A program made the translations under genes and the position numbers. The notes below the pieces were generated by a model that was not told the DNA's origin, ran no database searches, and saw only the letters and a list, made by a program, of their open reading frames with translations. Shown here piece by piece: positions 54,641-64,000 of a stretch of 64,000 nt of DNA. Within the stretch, counting starts at the first letter, position 1, and each line of letters opens with the position of its first letter. This DNA is from Aphrocallistes beatrix (taxonomy: Eukaryota; Porifera; Hexactinellida; Sceptrulophora; Aphrocallistidae), in contig OY725495.1 in NCBI GenBank assembly GCA_963281255.1, positions 1,922,001-1,986,000 of the forward strand. Reading direction: 5' to 3'.

Positions 54641-56075
54641 CTACAAATTATAATCAATCGGTTTAGAATGAATAAAGAGCTTCTAGAAAGTATATTAGGA
54701 AGTTAGAGCGAGAGTCTACGACTTTTAGTTTTCAAGTTAGGATTTTCGAAAAATGCTACGTTATCACGTGATAAACATTTATAACTTAGCATTCTATAGG
54801 ACGTAGTACAATTATTATCAAAGAATCATATATATACTGTTAGAAAAAGTATATCAGGAATTGAGAGCTAAGAATTTGGGCATATATTTCCAGAGATAGG
54901 GAGACATCTGTTTTTGGATCATGAATGAGGGGGGCTTTGACCGAATCTGGGAGGTAAAAGGCCAAAACTTCCAAAATAATAATGAAAAATAATCCAATTT
55001 TTTCTGTACACATTGTTAGTGACAATTGCACTGATTTTTTAGTTTAGTAGCTATATTTGGGCACATATTCCATGACTAGATTCACCATTTTCTAAAATAG
55101 TCGTTCTCCATAGAATTTGTATTAAAATAAAATCAATGGTATGTCGACAAATATTTATTTTCGACAAATATTTATTGACAAATAGATGTTTGACGAACCT
55201 ATACATTATCATATATATCCTTTCATTTAAGATTATAATAGATTATATATCTTCAATAGTTTTTAAGATTTGACATCGACCACTTTCGGGACCATAGAGA
55301 GGTATAGTGTCACTTTACCTATAATATACGATAACTTACGAACAAATGGTCGGATCTGAACAATTTTTTTTCAAATGATCAGAATTCTATTTTAGATACA
55401 ATAGCTAATATCACAGCGCCCATTTCCCGAGCATTTTAAAAAAGAACTCCTTCATAGAGCTATTTTGTTTGGATTTGACATGCTTTTTTTTCTAAATTTT
55501 TGTGTTTTATAATCTCTAAAGGGGCCAAAACAATTTTGAGGTTCATATCATTAAAAAATATCGGATAAGTAAGAAACTAATTGATGAATGCGCAGAAAAA
55601 CCACCAATAATTTTTCAATTTTTAGTACATTAATTTTAGGGGGTCAACTCATAAAAATCAAAATAAATAACTTTCAACAAGTACGATTAGATCGTAGACC
55701 ACTCAGTAATACAATGGAATTAACAAAAAAAAATTTTACCATTTTTTTTAGGTCAGGCGATATTTTTTTGACTTCCGACCAGGCTATCTTTTAAGCAATT
55801 TTTTTCTTACTTCTAATTGTTTTTTATTTCTGATTTATCTTTTTTCTAGAATTTAGATTATAATATAAACTTTTTATATATGACTAAGAAATGGTTGGAT
55901 ATTTTATATTTGCGTATTATTACATGATTGTGTTCGAAGTATAATAAATTTGACATTCCTAGCCAATATTGGGAGTTTCAGATGGCTTCGAGTACAATAA
56001 CGTTCCAATTTTTTGAATTTATATTAATAAAAATCCCAATATATTATATTTTTTTATTCCGGGGATTATTTTTTT

Positions 56076-56180
56076 TAATCCTAAAAAAGAACAAAAAAGA
56101 TTTTTTTAATCCTAAAAAAGAACAAAAAAGATTTTTTTAATCCTAAAAAAGAACAAAAAAGATTTTTTTAATCCTTAAAA
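56076..56180. repeat. 31-bp minisatellite, about 3.4 units
   Basis: Units AATCCTAAAAAAGAACAAAA then AAGATTTTTTT are repeated almost exactly head to tail. It is very A/T-rich with strand asymmetry, and the last unit diverges (AATCCTTAAAAG). Confidence 0.93.
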
Positions 56181-57489
56181 GATACACTGCTTCCGACTTG
56201 TTTCTGGAATGTTATATCAAAAATTGTCAAAATTGGTTTAGAAGGATGGATACAGTCATCTGGTGAATATTTTGAGAAACTGTAAAAAAGTTAGCCATTT
56301 CCTATTATTCATTCATATAGATTCTAAAAACTTATTGAACGATCCTAGTAATACTGATCTTTTCATGAAGTACTAAATAACATTTCTTCAGAACAGATAC
56401 ACCATTTTGGCCTCAATTAGGTTCTTCACATCAAATCACTCACCTTATAGGCTTTGAAAATTAATTATAAGCCAAGATTTATTATTTCAACTAATGCTAC
56501 ATATTTCGAGTATTTAATTAACCTTTAATATGACGGTGTAGGGAGCAGTGGCTGGGTTTGGAAATATATTTGACTTTGAGGTATAGTTTTTGAGTTGAAA
56601 GAGTAGTAAATGTGAAATTCGATTGTAAAGAATAAGAATTTTAAAATAAATGTATATGTTATATATTAAATGCTGTTGAATTCATAAATAAATTAGAATT
56701 TAATCTATTTGAATAGAAAATTGGAGGTTATTATAATTCTAAAGTTCGTCTGTAGCATGAGAGGAGGGGATCGCTCTGGCTAACAAGACGATAAAACAAC
56801 TTTGATGCTGGACGTGAATGAATTTTTCTGAAGAAATGCTTTCTAAATCAGTTGAAACAGCTCATTACAAGCCTCCACCGCTTCCTCTGAATTACTCCTC
56901 TAATCCGTAGCTACTATGGTTATAGTGCCATATCAATTCAGTACAGTGGACTAACAGGTAGTTGCTTGTGTAGACTTACTATCGAATTCGTCGCTGCTAT
57001 TACAAATCCTTAAAATGCAGACATTATTTGGAATGAGAGCTGATTCATCCCTAATTTCGACTCGAACAAATATAGATTTATGTAATGAAAAAGTTTTCAT
57101 TTTAAAAAAATCCGGTTGAATTTGTATCTAATAAAGATATAAATACTTCTAATGTGAAAACAAATCATGGCCAAGGTTTTGCAGTGAATTCCTTTTCGAG
57201 AAAACAAGTTTAAGGATTGATCAACCCTCAAGTGATGGTGGAAAATACCAGAATTATAGCGTAGGTGGAGATTATTTTCGGATCAAATTTTTGATTCTGA
57301 AACAGTCAATTCAATTTAAATGCGGATTAAGGTTGCTCGAATGCTTTCAAGTTTTTTGAGAAAATGACTGTTTTGTTTCCATAGATAAATCAGACTCAAC
57401 GATGATCTTTTCCGCTAGAATTCGCTTCTTTATGGTTATTGCTGATAGAATTGAATGAAATGTTTTGTTTTCCCTTTCTTCCAATTTAG

Positions 57490-57651
57490 TTACTTTTTCG
57501 AACAATCTTTGATCGAATTGAGAATATTGAATTCCTGCTTAATAGGTTCATATTCATTCTTTTCTATTTGAAATTCTTGCATACATGCCTTAGCAGTATC
57601 ACGAACGGATTCCTTAATTGAGAGGTAATACCAAACGTCTCGATTATTCAT
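57490..57651 (-). CDS. Possible short gene or first exon, unidentified
   Basis: ATG at 57651 in the context ACCAAAATG opens 53 codons, MNNRDVWYYLSIKESVRDTA, KACMQEFQIEKNEYEPIKQE, FNILNSIKDCSKK. They are followed by TAA, or by a GTAACT that could serve as a splice donor. In another frame past the stop the sequence reads VTKLEERENKTFHSILSAI and ITIKKRILAEKI. The helical, charged composition looks more like coding than the surrounding frames. No domain is recognised. It abuts the mariner insertion. Confidence 0.28.
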   Translation of the reverse strand: MNNRDVWYYLSIKESVRDTAKACMQEFQIEKNEYEPIKQEFNILNSIKDCSKK

Positions 57652-57744
57652 TTTGGTATAGAGAGATATAGAGAAAAGGTTTGACCGTATTCCGTAATAA
57701 ATAAATACCATTCATTTGTATGTAATATTGATGTAGGTTATATA

Positions 57745-59080
57745 CTAGGGCGTTCAATAAGTCTTGCGGGTCATGGTATATTTCGCAGACTATAATAGTA
57801 AATACATCAGTTTTCATCTATAACACAACCATATATCTTAGCTTGATTTACTGAAAATCTTAGCTTGATTGAATAAAAATTACAAATTTCTGATCAATTT
57901 ATTCACACATCATTTCAACATACTGGTAAAATTATGGCTTCCAAGGATGACAATTTTAATCTGAAATGGAGAGCTTACATTGAGTTTCGCACAAAACTCC
58001 GCATCCAGCCGGTACTCATCTACAATGAGTTGCAGGAGGTATTGTGCATGGATTGCCCTTCCAGATCAACGCTAGAGCGATGGGCTGCACGATTTCAGTC
58101 TGGAAATACAGACGTGTCAGATCTACCTCGATCTGGGAGACCGGTGTCCGTCAGCACCCCAGAGAATGTCGCTCTAATCGAGAGCAAAGTCAGGGAAGAT
58201 AAGTGTATAACAATCGAGCAGTTAGAGCAGAGTATGGAGATTTCATCGGGGGGCCATTCATTCCATTCTGACTACTCAGCTTGGTTTCCGATCCATTTGC
58301 GGTAAGTGGGTCCCACATAACCTCGGCGATCAACGAAAGCTCGCAAGTGTAAAGACTGCCAAGAAACTCCTGGAAACCTTTGACGGTTGTAATCCTAGAC
58401 GCCTAGCTGAAGTTATAACAGGGGATGAGACTTGGGTCTATTATTCAACCCCTTACAGCAAGTATAAAATGCGATCATGAGTGAGAGGGGACGAAAGACC
58501 GGCCCAAATTCCTAGGCCCGACTTCAGAAAACCGAAGGTCATGTACACGATCTTCTTCAATAGTAGTGGAATAGTCTTGCAAATACCTTCTTAAAGTGGT
58601 AAAAGAGTAAACCCAACGTTTTTTACAGAGAAAGTACTTCCAAACCTAATAAAAAACGTGGAAGAGCTCCGTCCCAAGGCTAAAATGAGGGGAATAAAAT
58701 TATTGATAGATAATGCTAGCTCCCATACAGCCAAGCTCACTAAAAATTTCTTGGAATCAGAGGGGTTAGATTTACTTCCCTATCCACCCTACTCACCAGA
58801 CCTAGCTCCCTGTGATTTTTGGCTATTCCCCAAGCTCAAAATATACCTTCAAGGCAGGGAATTTGAGTCGAAACAAACCCTCGGGTCGGCCCTGTACCAC
58901 TTCTTCAAATCCATCCCCGAAGAAGAGTACAGAAATGCATTCATAAAGTGGGTGGAATGATTGAAACGCTGTGTAGAAGTAGGAGGGGGGTATTTCGAAT
59001 AAATAATACATTGAAACATATTCTATGACATTTATTTATTATTTTATGGTATGACCCGCAAGACTTTTTGAATGCCCTAG
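57745..59080 (+). mobile_element. mariner element, TIRs and TA duplication intact
   Basis: Ends CTAGGGCGTTCAATAAGTCT then TGCGGGTCAT, and inversely CTAGGGCATTCAAAAAGTCT then TGCGGGTCAT, are about 30 bp with two differences. TA flanks both ends (57743-57744, 59081-59082). The length of 1336 bp is standard for mariner. It encloses one damaged transposase gene. Confidence 0.96.
57934..58960 (+). pseudogene. mariner transposase, one frameshift and two stops
   Basis: Cut-and-paste transposase of the mariner family. From ATG 57934: paired helix-turn-helix region (FRTKLRIQPVLIYNELQEVL, STLERWAARFQSGNTDVSD, LPRSGRPVSV linker). A frameshift occurs at a run of six G (58248-58253). Then KWVPHNLGDQRK, VITGDETWVYY (first Asp), KLLIDNASSHTA (second Asp) and YSPDLAPCDFWLFPKLK (third Asp of D,D34D). 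In-frame TGA near 58478 and TAA near 58593 interrupt it. It ends EEEYRNAFIKWVE with a stop at 58958-58960. All three catalytic Asp codons persist, so inactivation is recent. Confidence 0.95.
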
Positions 59081-59348
59081 TATATACTGGATATTTCCAT
59101 TTCCGCGGGGGAAAGTGGTTAAAATTCAGGCTAGTTAGTTAAACCTTTGATAAACATAGGACTACTAACACGAGATGAGATGAAATGTTAAGTTTAAGCA
59201 CTAACAGTACAAGGAACATATCAGTTCGGACACTTCCAGGGAATAATATATTTCAATGAATATTAATTATACTGAAGGTCAATTAATAATATAAAGGGTA
59301 TTCAATAGATTTAGGATAGTTTAAACTATAAATATACACAGTGAAACT

Positions 59349-59555
59349 TGCATGGGTTTATCTAGGATTTCCAATCCGGTACCTTTTTTAAGGTGATAAA
59401 AGTTATATGGCACCCAAACAGTGGTTTATCTTGTAATTCCAGGGGTGATAGCAACCCGGGACCAAAATTGAATCACACTGCAAGCACCTTGGCTCCTCGG
59501 ACGATACCAGACCTGCACCTATAAGTGCCGATCGAGCACCTAGATAAACCCCTGA
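59349..59555. mobile_element. Short hAT-like MITE
   Basis: CATGGGTTTATCTAGG on the left is answered by CCTAGATAAACCCCTG on the right. Flanks GTGAAACT (59341-59348) and GTGAAAGT (59556-59563) form an imperfect 8-bp duplication, though the join with the TIR is off by one or two bases. Interior is non-coding and GC-richer than its flanks. Confidence 0.65.
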
Positions 59556-59947
59556 GTGAAAGTCTTAGTGCATTCTGATAAAAAATCAAGAGTAACACGT
59601 GCGTGAACTGATGCATTAATTAAAACCACAAAAATTACTCAAATTACATTTAATCAATCAACCGTATATTCTGCATCATATTTATAATTCTACTCGAAAT
59701 TTTAAATACTAGTAGTTACTTAGTTTCTCGAGTATGTTAAACACGATAAAATATTGTCCGCTTCTCTGTCACAATAAAACACTGTATTACTAGTGGTAAC
59801 AGCAAGGGAGAAACATACTTATATTTGAATATAAACTAAACATTTCACCATTTAAGGCAAAAATGCTGCTATTTTCATGGAGTTAAATTTCAAGATGATT
59901 AAGCTAGAATAATATTGTAAAGAAAGTCATTCTAAAATTTCATCAAA

Positions 59948-59995
59948 CGCGAATAAGCTGAGATAGAAATTCACTTCTATCCCAGCTTATTCGCG
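59948..59995. repeat. Compact hairpin, 21-bp stem
   Basis: CGCGAATAAGCTGAGATAGA and its inverse TCTATCCCAGCTTATTCGCG differ at one position and are separated by a loop of about six to eight bases. Sequence on both sides (CATCAAA, AGATAAAATC) gives no TIR or target duplication. Confidence 0.85.
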
Positions 59996-62453
59996 AGATA
60001 AAATCTTATCACTGTAACGACTCGGATGATCGATTTTTGAATGAGTCATCATGATATAATAATTAAATCAATAATTATTCAAAGAGATCAATACAGATTA
60101 TCGGCCTTCAGCATTATCCAATCTCCTACCATTCGCAAATTACAACCTTTGAATAAAAAACATGAATTTCGATATTTTTTAAAATGCTGAGATATAAATC
60201 TCGATATCACATTCACGTTATGTCTTACGTATTGTTGTAACTAGTGAACATGTTGGCCCCTGAAATTATGGATTTTAAGCCAGGGGAAACTGTACCTTAG
60301 TAATTCTAAAGGTACTTAACGCCCATGTACTAACCTTATGTCTCAATTTTCAGCTTTCTAAACTACAGTCTCCTTTAAAGTGACTTTAATCGCTTGAAAA
60401 GTCTCTATCACTATTGGCCTCTGACTATATGCATTTAAAGAGTTAACTGATTCAATTGGCCATAAATATTTAGTTATTAAGCACAGTTGAAGGAAACTCA
60501 AGTTCTTTGTCATGATAAACTTATCACCGTAGTGCTTTATTAGTGTTTCAATTTGCAAATTAGAGTATGGTGAACTTATCATGGCTGTCAAGCTATCCAA
60601 AGGTAAATTTGTCCGAGAAAGCATTCAAAGTCAGAATTTTCATGAAGATTTTTACGTCAGAAAAATTATTCCTCTCCATTAAACCAAAGAATTAAATCGA
60701 CAATGGAGCAATTATGCTAGTGGCATTACATCCTGTCATATGTGCTTTATTAACTTAGATAATGTTGAGAATGAAAACATTATTTACTGCTCAATTTAGA
60801 GTTCTGTTACCTTCCCAATGCGAGTTTCAATGATGAATTTTCGTTATACTTTCCAGCGTTCAAAAGAAATACAAGTAAGGTAATATGAAGATGTACGATT
60901 GTACATGTTACTTCCAATAATATAATCTTCCCTTGCCAAACATGCTCAATAATCCTAATTTAGGAGGATATTTACAGTTTACTCCGTCCAGAAGTAGGAA
61001 AACATTCTAAATACTATTGTCGAACCAAAATCCATTTCGTTATGCCCGATATTTGATATGTAATAATAGATATAATGATGATATGACAGTAGTTATTGTC
61101 TGCCTTTTGATTGTCATAAACTCCCTAATCAGTTTTTGAACTGAGCACACAAAAATTACATCGAACAACCATGCTAATCTAGTTTATATTTTCTTAAGGT
61201 TAGTGTCTCCCATGGGACACTTGTTTTGTACTAAAATGTGCCCAAATTGCTTTTTTAGCATTTTTAGATCCTTATAGGGGTTCTAAACAATAATTCCGAT
61301 TTTTATAACTCGGATTTTTTCACATTCCTGACCGTTGCTAGGAAAAGGCAACCAAATTATTCTCTAAATATGGTCAATATATATATCAAATTGCTGGAAA
61401 TTTAGTGCTAAGCACGAATCCAGTATTAAAATAACGACTGGCATAGTCAAATTAAGTTATAGATGTGGGATTTCGGCGGAATCTATCGGACATGGTCATT
61501 TTTGGGTCCCCAGTCATAACTGACAACTTTTTCACACTTTTGAAGGTGTCATGATGTGAAAATATTTGATATGCCATATTTTGAAGTTAAGTACTACTAT
61601 AAGTTGTTGATTTAGTATGTTTGGATGTTATTTAATACTAGGATCCTGTAAACTAATTGAAATCAAGCCTTTCCGAAGAAAATTGCTTTGTAGCCTGTTT
61701 TTAGCACTTTGAAAAATCAATTTTACAAAGGAGGAATCTTTAGTTACAAAGGTCGTAGAGTAAAAACTCGAGGGTTTTGGAAAGATCTCGACACGTAGAA
61801 CAAAATGATAAAGACAGATTTTCGATCTTCAACTTTGGAAAAAGGTTAAAATATTTTTCCTTACGAAAATCTACTTCTAAATATTGTAGCAACGAAATTG
61901 GAAAGAAAAAATTAAATGGGTTGAAATTGAAAATTCCATTCCTATTATTTTCTTTATTCAACCATTTCGTGCAATAATAATTGAGTATAAGAGGCATTAG
62001 CCAATGAAATTTCCTTGAATGTCCTCTATAAATTAGGTGATTTTTGAAAAAAAAATTTTCTTGCTTCTTGAGCTCCCGAAAAGTATATTTTGCAGATAAC
62101 TCATCGAGCACAGTTTCCACAAAAGAATTTCAGGAGAAAATACTGAAAACTTTTTGAGTTAGTTCTGGAAAGAAACACTAACCTTAATTATTGCAGGATT
62201 TTCATTTTTGCTAGCACTATATGAACAAGAAATGAAAGTGAAATATTTGTACAGTAAAAATATTCTAAACATCATTTCTTATCGTCAGGAATGATAATGA
62301 TGACTTGCTAGCATCAGATTTGTTATAGTTTCAAATTCTAAGGCAAAATAATCAACCATAGGAATATTTGACTTACTCATAATTACCAACCCTCCAGGGA
62401 AATGACTTATGATCCAGATCGTGTTTTTAGTTGATCGATTTTATTCAAAAAAT
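59996..62453. other. No gene recognised
   Basis: AT-rich sequence. Two minus-strand frames stand out for length: 60358-60624 (88 codons) and 61740-62120 (126 codons, Phe/Asn/Lys rich). Neither shows a domain, splice context or known motif; the longer one has runs such as NFFFKN and NPFNFFFP that reflect AT-rich composition. Confidence 0.35.
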
Positions 62454-62461
62454 CATATGTG

Positions 62462-63061
62462 CAGGGGCGGCGCCAGCCTCAAAACCCTGGTGGGGCGAAG
62501 CGTGGGCGGGTCGATTTCCGATGGGGCGAATCAATTCCCCTTTGTTTATCAAAATCGCTGAGACACTTGAAATTCCCGTAATTATTCAACATTTTTTATA
62601 TAAATTTTAGTCATACGCACATACCCACATAAATTTTGTTATCCTTACAAGTTACTTAGAATGCAAATTACAATGGTATGTGCATAGAAAACAGTAAGCA
62701 CCGTGTACGGATAAAGATACCTCGTGGCATATGCGACATGCGGATCTGATTGCATGTTCATCAGGCATGTTCGTCTGCATGAATATGCAAGACATGAAAT
62801 ATTGCGCAGTATTTTCAAGGAGATGAACATACAGTCAGTTTCGCAATTACATCCCGACATTTCTGTCATGTGAGTGGCTGTAGCAATTAATCAGGGACAT
62901 AACAGCATCGTACCGGTGTATACATACATAATATCAGAATTTTTGACTAAAAATAAAAAATTAAATTATAAATAAATAAATTTCGCCCCACCGGAGGTGG
63001 AGCGAGATGTTTGGCTGGTGGGGCGGTCGCCCTACCGCGCCATACCCTGTCGCCGCCACCG
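62462..63061. mobile_element. 600-bp hAT MITE with perfect 8-bp TSD CATATGTG
   Basis: CATATGTG precedes the left end CAGGGGCGGCGCCAG at 62454-62461 and follows the right end (inward CGGTGGCGGCGACAGGG) at 63062-63069 without mismatch. Both ends contain GTGGGGCG/CGCCCCAC motifs (TGGTGGGGCGAAGCG; TTTCGCCCCACCGG), likely transposase-binding repeats. No transposase frame. Confidence 0.95.
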
Positions 63062-63069
63062 CATATGTG

Positions 63070-63534
63070 TACTCCTTTCTATTCAATAAGGGACATCGAG
63101 GATGAAAAGCTAAATAGGACTAATTCCCAGTGTGAACAACTATTCTCTACACTCGGAAGGATATCGACACAAATAGCTTATGCTTTATATGCGACTGGAG
63201 AATGTTTTTATAAGTCAATATTTTTCTTAATTATAAACCTGCTCCACTATATAACATATACTGCCCTGCTTTAAATTTGCTGACTACAATGTAAGAGTTG
63301 TTTATGGTTAATTCGAATGTGTTGATTCTAAAATTGGCATCAAAATTTCCATATCACGTCAAATTTCATCACAAACGATGACACAAAAATAAATGAATTT
63401 GTTAAAAGATCCTATTTTGGGATGCGTTTAGATAAACAAGACAAGACATGGACACCACACTTTGTCTGCCGCTCTTGTGTAGAAAATTTAAGACAGTGGA
63501 CAAAAGGAAACACATTGACTTTTTTCAAGCAAAT
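63070..63534. other. No gene recognised
   Basis: The plus strand near 63087-63160 reads IRDIEDEKLNRTNSQCEQLF in one frame, without known resemblance. Nothing else stands out. Confidence 0.35.
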
Positions 63535-63705
63535 CTCAATTATAAAAAAGGTGACAATGGCGTCATAATTCCATAATGAACCGAAATTTTCGTCTGAGGT
63601 CAGAAATTAGTAGAACCACGGCCATAAGACTCACGTTCCAAAAATCTGCTTTCTGCGCCTGGCAGTTTCTTCAATCAATTTTTTACAGAAATATATATCA
63701 TACTG
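63535..63705 (-). mobile_element. HLE copy 15, fragment
   Basis: The second CRE block is mutated (AATGGCGTCATAATT), then TTTTCGTCTGAGGTCAGAAA, CTGCTTTCTGCGCCTGGCAG and TTCTTCAATCAATTTTTTAC followed by a short TA stretch. The GC-rich head and the TC terminus are missing. Confidence 0.85.
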
Positions 63706-63789
63706 TCCAACCTAGTAGCTACTTCAAATCGGGATTTCTAACGTGGGCCAGACCGTAAACTTTGAACCCAAAATTTGGGCAATATTATT

Positions 63790-63861
63790 TATGGTAGACT
63801 ACGACTTGCCAATTCTTCAATCGAATCAGACAAAAAAAAATAATCCTAGCGTTTTAATATA
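63790..63861 (-). mobile_element. End of an HLE variant (as copy 9), cut by a pogo-type element
   Basis: ACTTGCCAATTCTTCAATCG, a poly-A stretch and TCCTAGCGTTTTAATATA match the end of the variant at 40975-41757 (CTTGCCAATTCTTCAATCAA, TCCTGGAGTTTTAATATATA). The match stops exactly at TA, where a pogo-type terminus begins. Confidence 0.75.
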
Positions 63862-64000
63862 CAGGAGAACGTCAGTTATCCGAACACTTCAGTTATCCGA
63901 ACCCCTTGGTTGACCAAACTAAAATATACAAAATTTATAAATTATGCATCCTTGAGTTGAGAATTGAAAGTAGTACACTGCCATCATTTTATATACTATT
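63862..64000. mobile_element. pogo-like MITE, left end, running out of the window
   Basis: CAGGAGAACGTCAGTTATCC, then GAACACTTCAGTTATCCGAA has the TTATCCGAACAC core of the MITE at 1960-2605 and follows a TA. The right end lies beyond the window. Confidence 0.8.

Larger units (their letters stand above)
52909..57486. other. Intron or intergenic sequence; no exon recognised
   Basis: It begins with the intron upstream of the SF3B4-like exon. I searched the minus strand by eye for the first RRM (YVGGL, GYGFVEF blocks) and did not see it. AT-rich with a dispersed repeat at 54260-54640, a minisatellite at 56076-56180 and a diverged repeat at about 55340-55440. The 70-codon plus-strand frame at 55928 is low-complexity and runs into the minisatellite. 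Confidence 0.45.

Noticed and set aside
61740..62120. 126-codon minus-strand frame
   Set aside because: Composition follows the AT-rich background (Phe, Asn, Lys, Leu), with no domain, splice context or known motif; left as unsupported.

Overview
This is an AT-rich, repeat-dense stretch of animal nuclear DNA. The evidence is a spliced RRM gene (SF3B4-like exon with a clear 3' splice site), a tRNA-derived SINE, microsatellites, and remnants of metazoan DNA-transposon families (hAT, PIF/Harbinger, Tc1/mariner, pogo, KRBA2-like integrases, Helentron-like short repeats). The mix would suit an arthropod such as a parasitic copepod, but the sequence alone does not fix the species. Nothing in it looks prokaryotic.

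Layout. 0.7-4.85 kb: a dead PIF/Harbinger element (transposase, then a Myb/SANT protein, then the right terminus), split by a 2-kb nest in which a pogo-type MITE sits in a giant palindrome next to a Helentron-like short element (called HLE here). 5-7 kb: two more TIR elements and part of a SINE. 7.27-7.56 kb: a possible host exon. 10-13.4 kb: a dead Tc1 gene with a mariner-type MITE inside it, and a SINE split by a hAT MITE. 14.2-15.0 kb: THAP and Ty3/gypsy integrase remnants. 15.08-19.6 kb: an HLE copy whose TA tract carries a 4-kb element with palindrome-built terminal repeats and a KRBA2-like integrase relic. 20.5-30.4 kb: HLE, Tc1, gypsy, pogo and foldback relics. 33.5-39.96 kb: a hAT (ZMYM1-like) fragment, a KRBA2-like integrase pseudogene and an unidentified degenerate coding-like tract. 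40.6-44.1 kb: a hAT element with TIRs and an 8-bp target duplication, itself interrupted by an HLE variant. 45-52.2 kb: two tandem-repeat arrays each split by an HLE copy, and five further MITEs or foldbacks. 52.40-52.91 kb: the SF3B4-like exon. 57.7-59.1 kb: a near-complete mariner. 62.5-63.1 kb: a hAT MITE.

No intact autonomous transposase gene remains, so every element here would need help from elsewhere. The window is best read as a record of nested insertion. The HLE family (at least 15 copies or fragments, full length about 540 bp) is the commonest unit. It has a GC-rich head with two hairpins, conserved CRE and AP-1 palindromes, a TA tract and a conserved TC-start terminus. In at least three cases, probably four, the TA-rich part of an HLE, or TA sequence directly next to it, is where another TA-targeting element landed. 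The best-supported host gene is the SF3B4-like exon. Most of the rest between the elements is AT-rich DNA in which I recognise no gene.
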